Shown: positions 45,791-56,513 of the stretch, one piece after another
Layout: every line of letters starts with the position of its first letter
How positions within the stretch are numbered: the stretch's first letter is position 1
Made by a program: the position numbers and the translations under genes
Assembly (NCBI RefSeq): GCF_038502225.1
Contig: NC_091293.1
Location: 10,058,753-10,122,752, forward strand
Reading direction: 5' to 3'
Length of the DNA: 64,000 nt
Origin: Cherax quadricarinatus
Lineage: Eukaryota > Arthropoda > Malacostraca > Decapoda > Parastacidae
The notes under the pieces: generated by a model
Told to the model about the DNA's origin: nothing
The model's input: the letters and a program-made list of their open reading frames with translations, nothing else
Database searches by the model: none

Positions 45791-48700
45791 GTTCTGACAA
45801 TAAATATTAACGGTTTGAGATCTGAGCGGAAGCGAAAGTGGTTTAATGAATTTTTGGTGCGTCTAGATGTGGATGTGGTATTTATCCAAGAACACAATTA
45901 CAGAATTGGATATGAGTTAGAAATGGAAGGTTACGATGTGTATATGGAATATGCGACGAGGTTAAAAGGGGGCGTCGCCATTCTGGTAAAGGAAAATAGC
46001 CCGTTTGTAGTATGCCATAGTGAAAGGGGGGAGGGGAGAGTGATTAGGGTGGATGGTTTATGGGGTAGAGTACACATAAGTTTTGTATGTGTATATGGGC
46101 CGGCCGAGGGAGATGTACGACTTAAAACTCATTTTGTACAAGATGTATTAGTATATTATCTACGTAGTTTACCAAATGTAGCGATAATAGGGGGCGACTG
46201 GAATTGTGTAATACGACGAAAAGATGTGGAGCCTCGAGGAGCGGGTTGTTGCTTGGGGTTCCTGGGAGATTTATTGACGAGTGTGGGTTTAATGGATGTG
46301 TGTGGGGGGGGTGGCATGGTGGAACATACTTTCATTAGACGAGATTATGTGGCGAGATTGGATAGAATGTACGCGTCTTGTGCGGTTACAGTGCGGAGGG
46401 TGAATGTGATAAATGTGGTTTTCTCGGATCATAGAGGAGTTGTAATGGATGTAGATATTGAGGGTGTGCCTAGGAGGGGTCCATCATTTTGGAAATTAAA
46501 TGTAAAGTTATTGAAGAGAGAGGAAAGTCGGTTGTCTTTTGGGCATATGTGGGAACGCCTTGTGGTTGAAGCACCTGGAGATGTGGCTTTGGTTAATTGG
46601 TGGGAAACGATAGCCAAAAAGCGAATTAAGGAATATTATATTAGTCAAGGGGTGAGATATAATCAGTTACAGTATGGTTTCCAACGATATTTAGAGGGGC
46701 AGTTGCGCGACTGCTATGAACAAGCAAATGCTAATTATCCTGTTATAGAAATTGAAAGAATTAAGGAGCAACTACGAAATTTACAAAACGAAAGGTTTGA
46801 TGGGGAAAGGCTTAAGGGTGGAATCGAAGAGGTTTTGTGGGGAGATCGGCCGTCGGCGTGTGTGTTGAGGAATCAACACAGACGTCGCAAAGCAATGGAG
46901 TTAATGGGGTTGAATCTTCAGGTAGGTATGCAGGGGTATAGAGTGAATCAGGTGTTGACGACGACGGAGGGTACGAGTGGGTATATTGATGCTTGGGTTA
47001 AATTGAAAACGCAAAGTGTTGGAATAAGTGAAATTGCATTGCAGTCAATCGGTAGGTTTGTGCGTTGTGAGCTGATGGAGCATGATCGTTTGATGTTGGG
47101 AGGGCCGATAACGGAGTGTGAGACTTGGGAGGCTTTATCTGGGGCGCAATTGGGTAAGGCGCCAGGAATTGATGGGTTGCCCAGCGACTTTTATCTTCAA
47201 AATTGGAACGTTTTAAAGGGGTTTTTGGTACGTTTATTCAATATAATGAAGCGGGATGGGGTTTTAGGGGAACAACAAAGGTTGGCTGTGGTCGTCCTAG
47301 TTCCTAAAGGTGAGCCATTAACGGTTAAAGATTATCGTGCAATCTCGTTATTATGTGGGGACTATAAAATTTTTGGAAGGATCTTGGCTAACAGAATAAA
47401 AAAAAGTCCTGGGCAAAGTGATTGACAAGGGACAATATGGGGTGCCGGGCAGGTCTATGTATGAAGGTCACGGTATGATTAGAAGTTTTATTGAAGAAAG
47501 AGTAAGACTGGGAGGGGGGGAGGTATTGGCTATAGATTGGGAGGCGGCATATGATAGTGTGGAACGGGAGACGTTATGGAAGATCATGAGATGGCAGGGG
47601 TTTGGGGAGGAAATTATATCATGGGCCAAATTAATGTATCAGGAGGCAACCTTGCGTGTGCAGGTGAATGGGAGGTTGGGAGATCGAATTCAGATGGGAA
47701 GGGGTTTGCGTCAAGGTTGTCCCCTTTCACAAATTTTTTTTGCTTGTTTTCAAGATCCCTTTTATAGAGGGATAAGGATTTTATTGGAAGCAAATGGGAT
47801 GGGTAATGTAAGGGGTGGGGGAGCGGCCATTGTTGGATATGTCGACGACACGACGATTTTGGTGAGAGAAAACATGGATTTGCTTCGGGTAGAAAAGTTA
47901 GTGAAAGTTTTTGCAAAGGCTACTGGCATGACGATCAACATGGGGAAAACAAAGTATATGAATCTTGGAAAAGGGTCACGAATGGTAGCTGAAAGGTGGG
48001 AAAGGGTGGACCAAATAAAGATATGTGGGATCGTTTATGTAAATGATATCAAGTCAGCACAACAAATAAATTCCGTGCGTATCGTTGATAGTGTTCCGAA
48101 GCGCCTCAGTGGTTTAAGAGCTGCTAATTTAAGTTTGCAACAAAGGGTGATTACAACGAATGTGCTATTATATAGTAAACTATGGCATGTTACAGTAATA
48201 TTTCCGATACTCCGTTGTGAGTTAAAAAGGTTACAAAAAAGTGTTTTCAGATTCATTTGGGGAACAGGGAGCGAATGGTTAAGTAGAGCGGTTGTCACAC
48301 TCCCGGTTGGCCGTGGAGGGCTGGGTCTTGTAGATGTCGAAAAGAGAATAATAAGTATGTATTTAAAACATAGTTATAAGCGGGAGGGGGGGGCGAAAGA
48401 AGACGGTCTTCATAGGATACATCAGGATATGCGACGGTGGTGGGGGGGGGGAATTCATGATAGGTGAGGCAATGTTACGGGTCTTCATAAACGTGAGGGA
48501 TCCTTCACATATTAAATTGAGAAATCTTGATAGGGTAGATGGTAAGGCTCTGGTAGCGGCGGTAGAAGGAGTTTATCCGATGTATGATTGGCGTAATATT
48601 TGGGGGCGTTTAAACAAATTGCGTTTAAAACCTAAAGTCAGAGAAGTTATGTATAGATTTTTACATGGAATCTTGCCGTCAGGAATGGTTTTATTCTATA

Positions 48701-49107
48701 AGAGAATACGAGAGGATGGGGAATGCAAGGATTGTGGAGGATTGGCGATTATTTATCATACGGTGTATTTTTGCGATTGTATTGAACTTATAAGGGTTTG
48801 AATGGGTAAGGTTTTAAGGTTAGTGGGGGGAGGGGGTTTGCAGGTTTTGAGGGTTTTAAGTTTAGGTATAACTGGGGTGAATAAAAGGGTTGAGAATGCG
48901 ATTGGGTATATGATTACTGATTATATATACATGATGTGGGCTATGAGGGAGGCGGACGTGCGTGCAAGAATTAATGCGTTGGCAGCAACTTTTCATAGGA
49001 CACAGTGCAGAAATAAAGGGGTGTATGGAGGGAGATGGGAGAGAGATTTTAGTGAGGGTCATCGAAATTTCACATTAAGGGATTTATGGGATTTGCAAAG
49101 TGGGTAA
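45791..49107 (+). pseudogene. Family-2 LINE ORF2, copy B (near-intact APE + RT)
   Basis: The endonuclease has its catalytic boxes: VVFIQEHNYRIGYELEMEGY, GGDWNCVIRRKDVEPRGAG and VVFSDHRGVVMDVD. The RT has GKAPGIDGLPSDFYLQNWNV, VVLVPKGEPLTVKDYRAISL, LAIDWEAAYDSVERETLWKI, GLRQGCPLSQIFFACFQDPF and GYVDDTTILV (YVDD). The C-terminus is GGLGLVDVEKRIISMYLKHS and CKDCGGLAIIYHTVYFC. Only three breaks are seen: a frameshift in an A run (~47400-47408), one in a G run (~48440-48450) and a TGA at ~48799. The first M I can see is at 45815, but homology with copy A (MTLNINGLRSERK) puts the start near 45791. Confidence 0.88.
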
Positions 49108-49928
49108 GGGGATACGACAGCTATTTTCCTAGACTTGGGTGTGAGCATGGAGAGCTGTTTATATGGATGTATAATTGAGTTTTGATATCTAGGAGCAATA
49201 GGGAATAGCCCCGAGGGTTTCAGGTACTACACAGTTATCATTTGGAAGTGTGTTGCGCTACGATTGCATATTATTATTTATCATGTATAAATCATTTCAA
49301 GGACTTTATGATGAAAATTTTCAATGAGACTCAAATATGTTATAGGTGTCTTTAATGATTTTGATTCAATTGTAAATGGTAAAAAAAAAAAAAAAAAAAA
49401 AAAAAGTGTTTCCTAGCATAAGCAATTGGTTCTTATTTATGTTTATATTTTATGCTGTGTTACAGTGTGCTTTTCAGTAATATTATATTACATGTAACTA
49501 ATTGCATCATTTTTTTCTTTGTTTTGCTGAGATGTAAAATATCACATCGTAGTTTTGTTTAGTTATATTGGATGTTTTTATTGTGACAGTATTATCCCGT
49601 TTCCTTCTTTGAATCCTAAATACCTATGTCTATGTTAAGATCTCGTGATAATCGCCTAAATTAATGTTTGAGTATCGTGGTGCTCTGTTGGGCGCCTGAG
49701 ATCTTAGATTTAGTCTTGCATACGTGTGTGTTGACAGACGGAAACCTCACCTAGTATGTGCCTGATGTAGTCTCATGTTGTGTATACGTGTGTGCTTGTG
49801 TATGTGTGTCATTGTGTGTGTTGGGTTTTTTATCTCTGTTTTATTGTACAATCTTCATAATTTCCAGTGTTTGATGTTTGGTAATATGTAACCTTGTTAG
49901 AGATGTTCTTTAACAAATAAAATAATAT
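49108..49928 (+). other. Copy B 3' UTR, proximal part
   Basis: Non-coding, with a 26-nt A run at ~49381-49406 and an AATAAA-like string at ~49917. It leads directly into the 40-bp minisatellite. Confidence 0.65.
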
Positions 49929-52782
49929 CACTGTAACGTATAGTGTTGTGTGTGAGAGTGTATTACCACTGTAATATACAGTGTGTTGTGTGAGAGTGTA
50001 TTACCACTGTAATATACGGTGTGTTGTGTGTGAGAGTGTATTACCACTGTAATATACAGTGTGTTGTGTGTGAGAGTGTATTACCACTGTAATATACGGT
50101 GTGTTGTGTGTGAGAGTGTATTACCACTGTAATATACGGTGTGTTGTGTGTGAGAGTGTATTACCACTGTAATATACAGTGTGTTGTGTGTGAGAGTGTA
50201 TTACCACTGTAATATACGGTGTGTTGTGTGTGAGAGTGTATTACCACTGTAATATACAATGTGTTGTGTGTGAGAGTGTATTACCACTGTAATATACAGT
50301 GTGTTGTGTGTGAGAGTGTATTACCACTGTAATATACAGTGTGTTGTGTGTGAGAGTGTATTACCACTGTAATATACAGTGTGTTGTGTGTGAGAGTGTA
50401 TTACCACTGTAATATACGGTGTGTTGAGTGTGAGAGTGTATTACCACTGTAATATACAGTGTGTTGTGTGTGAGAGTGTATTACCACTGTAATATACGGT
50501 GTGTTGTGTGTGAGAGTGTATTACCACTGTAATATACAGTGTGTTGTGTGTGAGAGTGTATTACCACTGTAATATACAGTGTGTTGTGTGTGAGAGTGTA
50601 TTACCAGTGTAATATACAGTGTGTTGTGTGTGAGAGTGTATTACCACTGTAATATACAGTGTGTTGTGTGTGAGAGTGTATTACCACTGTAATATACAGT
50701 GTGTTGTGTGTGAGAGTGTATTACCACTGTAATATACGGTGTGTAGAGTGTGAGAGTGTATTACCACTGTAATATACAGTGTGTTGTGTGTGAGAGTGTA
50801 TTACCACTGTAATATGCGGTGTGTTGTGTGTGAGAGTGTATTACCACTGTAATATACAGTGTGTTGTGTGTGAGAGTGTATTACCACTGTAATATACAGT
50901 GTGTTGTGTGTGAGAGTGTATTACCACTGTAATATACAGTGTGTTGTGTGTGAGAGTGTATTACCACTGTAATATACGGTGTGTTGTGTGTGAGTGTATT
51001 ACCACTGTAATATACAGTGTGTTGTGTGTGAGAGTGTATTACCACTGTAATATACAGTGTGTTGTGTGTGAGAGTGTATTACCACTGTAATATACGGTGT
51101 GTTGAGTGTGAGAGTGTATTACCACTGTAATATACAGTGTGTTGTGTGTGAGAGTGTATTACCACTGTAATATACGGTGTGTTGTGTGTGAGAGTGTATT
51201 ACCACTGTAATATACAGTGTGTTGTGTGTGAGAGTGTATTACCACTGTAATATACGGTGTGTTGAGTGTGAGTGTGTATTACCACTGTAATATACGGTGT
51301 GTTGAGTGTGAGTGTGTATTACCACTGTAATATACGGTGTGTTGAGTGTGAGTGTGTATTACCACTGTAATATACGGTGTGTTGAGTGTGAGTGTGTATT
51401 ACCACTGTAATATACTGTGTGTTGTGTGTGAGAGTGTATTACCACTGTAATATACTGTGTGTTGTGTGTGAGAGTGTATTACCACTGTAATATACGGTGT
51501 GTTGAGTGTGAGAGTGTATTACCACTGTAATATACGGTGTGTTGTGTGTGAGTGTGTATTACCACTGTAATATACGGTGTGTTGAGTGTGAGAGTGTATT
51601 ACCACTGTAATATACGGTGTGTTGAGTGTGAGAGTGTATTACCACTGTAATATACGGTGTGTTGAGTGTGAGTGTGTATTACCACTGTAATATACGGTGT
51701 GTTGAGTGTGAGTGTGTATTACCACTGTAATATACGGTGTGTTGAGTGTGAGAGTGTATTACCACTGTAATATACAGTGTGTTGTGTGTGAGAGTGTATT
51801 ACCACTGTAATATACAGTGTGTTGTGTGTGAGAGTGTATTACCACTGTAATATACTGTGTGTTGAGTGTGAGTGTGTATTACCACTGTAATATACGGTGT
51901 GTTGAGTGTGAGAGTGTATTACCACTGTAATATACGGTGTGTTGTGTGTGAGTGTGTATTACCACTGTACTGTATGGTGTGTTGAGTGTGAGTGTGTATT
52001 ACCACTGTACTGTATGGTGTGTTGTGTGTGAGTGTGTATTACCACTGTAATATACGGTGTGTTGTGTGTGAGTGTGTATTACCACTGTACTGTATGGTGT
52101 GTTGTGTGTGAGTGTGTATTACCACTGTAATATACGGTGTGTTGAGTGTGAGTGTGTATTACCACTGTAATATACGGTGTGTTGAGTGTGAGTGTGTATT
52201 ACCACTGTACTGTATGGTGTGTTGAGTGTGAGTGTGTATTACCACTGTACTGTATGGTGTGTTGAGTGTGAGTGTGTATTACCACTGTACTGTATGGTGT
52301 GTTGTGTGTGAGTGTGTATTACCACTGTACTGTATGGTGTGTTGTGTGTGAGTGTGTATTACCACTGTACTGTATGGTGTGGTGTGTGTGAGAGTGTATT
52401 ACCACTGTACTGTATGGTGTGTTGTGTGTGAGTGTGTATTACCACTGTACTGTATGGTGTGTTGAGTGTGAGTGTGTATTACCACTGTAACTGTATGGTG
52501 TGTTGAGTGTGTGTGTGTATTACCACTGTACTGTATGGTGTGTTGAGTGTGTGTGTGTATTACCACTGTACTGTATGGTGTGTTGAGTGTGTGTGTGTAT
52601 TACCACTGTACTGTATGGTGTGTTGAGTGTGTGTGTGTATTACCACTGTACTGTATGGTGTGTTGAGTGTGAGTGTGTATTACCACTGTAACTGTATGGT
52701 GTGTTGAGTGTGTGTGTGTATTACCACTGTACTGTATGGTGTGTTGAGTGTGTGTGTGTATTACCACTGTACTGTATGGTGT
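49929..52782 (+). repeat. 40-bp minisatellite in the copy B 3' UTR (~71 units)
   Basis: Unit ttaccactgtaatatac, then R, then gtgtgttgtgtgtgagagtg, then ta. Variants are ordered along the array. The 5' third is mostly aatatacAgt...gttgtgtgtgagag. The middle is aatatacGgt...gttgagtgtgagtg. The 3' part is actgtatggtgtgttgagtg with gtgtgtgtg. The last units are the most diverged. The minus-strand ORF at 52721-52927 is a shadow. Confidence 0.95.
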
Positions 52783-52875
52783 CGTTATTATGTTTCGGGT
52801 TAAGTGCGATTCTAGTGCAGTAATCTTTTGTCGTGTATCTTTTTAATATATTTCTGTCATTTGTATCGCACTGTT

Positions 52876-52896
52876 TTAAATAAAATATAAAAAAAA
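52876..52896 (+). terminator. Family-2 LINE polyadenylation signal and A tail
   Basis: Terminus ttttaaataaaatataaaaa with AATAAA. The same terminus occurs in copies A, D and E, and in C with AAGAAA, always at the 3' boundary next to the TSD or the host sequence. Confidence 0.75.
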
Positions 52897-52912
52897 AATT
52901 CCTTGCACAACT

Positions 52913-52943
52913 ATGTATCATGTTCAAATAAAAGTTATTATTA

Positions 52944-52975
<32 letters not shown>

Positions 52976-52977
52976 CT
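52913..52977 (+). repeat. Family-1 LINE 3' end with ATT microsatellite
   Basis: atgtatcatgttcaaataaa, then aagttattatt and a run of ATT. It corresponds to the reverse complement of ~10621-10665 and so closes the exploded family-1 element. Confidence 0.7.
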
Positions 52978-53017
52978 CTGTGTGAAGGATTCATTTCTAC
53001 TGCAGTGTTTGACACGA

Positions 53018-53607
53018 TGGAAATAAATGGTATAAAATACCGACAGAATGGAAATATAAACACTTAAACAGTATAATGTGATACTTTACTGACAACGTTT
53101 CGCCTACGCTGTGGGCTTTTTCAAATCACAAACAGATCTACCTGGGTGAGAGAGAGAGATACGTGAGTATTTATGGGATAGAGGTGATAGAGTCCAGAAC
53201 CTTGGGTAGCTTTAAAAAGAGATAAGTATATGAGCAGACCTTCTGCAGTGTTCCTCCATTCTTATGTTCTTATGTGGGATAGCGATGAAGAAGTTTCTTG
53301 GCAAGTGGTTCAGCTATGTTATAGAAGCCGTTGTTCTGGTTGAAGTTGTTGGATATACAGGTAAGTGATGATTCCAGGATTCGTCGGTATAGAGCGTTGT
53401 CTTCTCTGGCGATAAGTCTTGTGTTTCTGTAGTTGATTAAATGGTTGTATGAATTTCGGTTTTGAGCACAGGCATTCCTTGAATCGTCAGATCTGCCTGG
53501 TGTTCTGAAATACGTGTTTGGAGGTCTCTGGATGTTTCTCCGACGTATAATTTGCTGCAGCCATTACACGGGATTGTGTATACCCCTACAGCTTAGGGAT
53601 TGTGTAT
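53018..53607 (-). pseudogene. Penelope-like element fragment: terminal repeat, degenerate hammerhead, GIY-YIG end
   Basis: Same family as 8042-8600. From its 3' end: aatggtataaaataccgaca; a degenerate hammerhead on the minus strand at ~53095-53127 (TTGAAAA instead of CTGANGA, but with GCCCAC...GTAGGC and GAAACGTT); then the reverse complement of the coding end (for example tatagaagccgttgttctgg). It stops abruptly near 53600. A short interspersed-repeat motif (gcagtgttcctccattctta) is at ~53243. Confidence 0.65.
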
Positions 53608-54023
53608 ACCCCTGGCAACTTAGGTTAATTTTGTCACCCAGGATACATCCCACACTAATTGGCTAACACTCAGGTACCTATTTGCTGTTAGGTGAACAGG
53701 GACAGCAGGTGTAAGGAAACACGCCCAATGTTTTCACCCATACTCAGACTACAAGCCTCTTACCTACATTAATACCACGAAGTAAAAAAATGCTAGGATA
53801 ATGAGGTGGGCTCTCCGTATCTAGACTTATACAATGAGTATTATTCATATCAGTGGTCGTTATGTCATAGGAGATGCTCTCTCGCATCCTTCATAGCAAT
53901 TGAGAAATTAAAATTAATATATTTTTTGTGCCCAGGTACTTGCTTGTTATTTGCAAATTTCATTAAATTCATTAAGGTAACTTAAGCACTCAGCCCTCTT
54001 ATGTATATATCTTAACTGGGATG
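53608..54023. other. Intergenic stretch with an interspersed-repeat fragment
   Basis: caggtacctatttgctgtta, then ggtgaacagggacagcaggt and gtaaggaaacacgcccaatg (about 53670-53735), has the look of a dispersed repeat. The remainder is AT-rich. No gene seen. Confidence 0.4.
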
Positions 54024-54649
54024 ATTTTTTTTTATATTTTATTTAAAAGACATACATAGTACATAAAAATAAACGGCAAATTACATAGTGAAAACAGTGA
54101 TGAAAAATTCTGCATAGTACATGTACTTTCCAATTAACATATTACATCTGAAAGACACAAATCTGTACAGTAAACACTGACCACTCCAATCCTTGAAGTA
54201 ATGACATTATGTCTGGAACACTAAATCTAACCTAAAGACTCTTTGTCAAGTACATCTAATTCCTGATTGTACATCCTGCCACGGAATGTACACCTTACAT
54301 TCTGAAAACACTACCCCCCCCCTTCTTGCATGTCAAGCCTCCTGACACGTAACAATCTTTATATGTAACTGTATATTGTATGAAATGCTTTCATTATTCC
54401 ATATTGAACAACATGATACGTTCAGTATCACTCAATGTATTGAGATAATATAAAATTCAATTCTACATGATTCATGTACAACGTATATCTACTAAACACC
54501 CAAACATATCACCTTCTCCAGGAAGGTATAAATATATGTTACATACACTTTACAACACAACCAGTGAAACAACAAAAACCTAATCCTATGTCATCCATCA
54601 ATTACCCTATAATATTGGTTTAGAAAGACACGTAAGCAAACACTATAAC

Positions 54650-54705
54650 ATATTTATTAGAAAACGTTTCGGTCCTGGGACCTTGATCACTTCTAACATA
54701 CAGAG
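54650..54705 (-). ncRNA. Candidate hammerhead ribozyme, left PLE end
   Basis: Minus-strand mirror of the motif at 58155-58205: GTGATCA (complement at 54684-54690), stem II GGTCC/GGACC and GAAA (complement at 54667-54670). Confidence 0.5.
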
Positions 54706-54876
54706 GTAGAAAGACATTATATATATAGGCGGAGAGTGAGATGTGACGCACGTGACCTGAGGAATGTCATAAGAACATAAGAATGGAGGAACACTGTAGA
54801 AGGCCTACTGGCCCATGCGAGGCAGGTCCTTATCAAAACAACCTCTGCCTATGATGAGGACCAGTAGACGATGAAA

Positions 54877-56513
54877 TCATGTGACTCCTGTGTTGTTGGG
54901 TTGGTGCTGCTTAAGTATCATGTATGCCAATGTTTTTGAAATTTTGTAGTTTCCAGTGTTGCGTTCTATAGTGTCGGTGACGGTGATTAGTGAGGCTTCT
55001 AGGCACCGTCGGCGTCTGAGGTCTGGTTCGGTGAGAACGAGTTGTGCCTCGTTCCAGTTCATCAAATGCCCCGTGGAGTCTCTGTGGAGGACACATGCGT
55101 ACCTTACATCGTCTCTGTTAGAGGCATTTCGATGCTCATTCAGGCGGACTGCAAGATCTCTGCCTGTCTCGCCTACATATTTCTTGGGACAGAACCTACA
55201 GGGGATAGTGTAGACGCCTGCTGTAGAAGTTAGAGGTGTGGAGCTGCGTTTAGTAGTGAGGTCTTTGATAGAGGATGTGTTTATGGTGGAAACGTTGATG
55301 TTACTCATAGCAAGTGCCCGGCGAGTATTCGTGGCAACATCGCCACATGGGAGTACTATGAACTGTTTAGGGGGCTGTTCCATGGGCGGTTTGTTGAGGA
55401 TAGTTTGTGCCTTGAGTCTGCAATCTCGGATGAAGAAAGATGGGAACTGAAGACGTGTAAAGGCTTGTGTTATGTAAGTGCATTCTTCTTCTAGAAAACA
55501 AGGGCTGGAGATGCGAAGGGCTCTCAAGAAGAAGCCAATGAGGACTCCTCTCTTAGTGCGGGTATCTTGGTGTGAATAAAAGTGTATAAGATCGTCCTTG
55601 TTAGTAGGTTTTCTATACACTTTGAAGAGAAGTTTGTCACTGTCGGGAGATCTGCACAGTAGAACGTCGAGGAAAGGAAGTTTGCCATCATTTTCGAGTT
55701 CAAGTGTAAACTTTATTGATGGTTCAACTGCATTGATCTTGTTGAGAAGGGCCTGGATATTGAGACGTCTTGGATAGAAAACCAATATATCATCAACGTA
55801 TCTTAGCCAGGTAACGGTGTTGGGAATGAGGGTGCTGAATTTCTCTGTCTCCAAGTTTTCCATGAAGAGGTTGGCAAGCACAGCACTGAGCGGGCTGCCC
55901 ATTGCCATCCCAAAGCATTGTTTGTAACAGTTGTTCTGATACTTGAAGAAGTTGAAATTAACACACAGTTCCACTAGATTGATGAAATCTAGAAGAGGTA
56001 AAGGGAGGTCGTGGTTTTCAGTGAGCCTCTGTCTCAGAATGTTGATTGCAGCGTCAGTAGGAACGTTGGTAAAGAGGGCTGTGACATCGAAGGAAGCCAT
56101 GCTTTTGTTTTTGACATTCAGGTTGGAAATTCGGGAGAGAAGGTCACCTGAATGTTTGAGGTGGGCTTGACTGATAGTGCTCAGAAGCGCTGAAAGGTAT
56201 TTGGCAAGGTGGCCGGCTAGTCTGTGTGGTGCACTCCCTATGCCCGAAGTGATAGGCCGTAGTGGGATGCCAGGTTTGTGTGTCTTAGGAAGGCCATACA
56301 GGCGTGCTGGTTTCGGTTGACCTGGTAAAAGTTTAAGTAGATTTTGCCTTGTTCTGATTTTCGTAAGATGCTACGAGCCTTTTGAAGGAAAGTCTGGGTA
56401 CTTTGATGTAGCACTGATTCCGATACAGGCTGGTATGTGTTGGCATCGTTGAGAAGATTTAAGACTTTATTGTTGTAGTCGACAGTGTTGAGTAACACCA
56501 CAGAACAAGGCAA
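54877..56513 (-). pseudogene. Penelope-like retroelement ORF, left copy (RT + GIY-YIG)
   Basis: Open from 56100 to 54877 (407 codons): MASFDVTALFTNVPTDAAIN (RT motif A), FGMAMGSPLSAVLANLFMEN (B), TWLRYVDDILVFY (C, YVDD intact), LPFLDVLLCR, KVYRKPTNKDDLIHFYSHQD, and the endonuclease GVYTIPCRFCPKKYVGETGR with RLNEHRNAS. The N-terminal extension (56513-56238) is in another frame (SEQGKIYLNFYQVNRN instead of SEQGKKLLKLLPGQPK), so there is an indel near 56330. FNFFKYQ, where the right copy has FNFKYQ, is a one-codon difference. Confidence 0.88.

Larger units (their letters stand above)
44407..52896 (+). mobile_element. Family-2 LINE, copy B, with a minisatellite-expanded 3' UTR
   Basis: Plus strand. 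TSD aattccttgcacaact at 44391-44406 and 52897-52912. The 5' UTR (44407-44533) matches that of copy A. ORF1 is 44534-45729 and ORF2 45791-49107. The 3' UTR runs from 49108 to the shared terminus ttttaaataaaatataaaaa at ~52876-52896. The 2.85-kb 40-bp minisatellite lies between ORF2 and the terminus, inside the TSDs. It is therefore part of the element, about 8.5 kb in all. Confidence 0.9.
13524..52977 (+). mobile_element. Family-1 LINE (CR1/L2-like), full length, exploded by nested insertions
   Basis: One LINE reconstructed by removing insertions bounded by TSDs: 13524-14793, 25825-25952, 32015-38024, 43947-44406 and 52913-52977. It carries ORF1 (13581-14516), a long spacer that now includes a 12-bp satellite and a SINE, ORF2 (35141-38018), and a 3' UTR ending in an ATT microsatellite typical of CR1/L2 tails. 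The 3' UTR order matches the uninterrupted minus-strand copy at 10621-11040, which supports splicing across insertions C and B. That the spacer pieces belong to the same element follows only from the TSD logic. Confidence 0.65.

Noticed and set aside
52721..52927. Minus-strand 68-codon ORF
   Set aside because: It runs from a LINE tail into the 40-bp minisatellite and has no domain.
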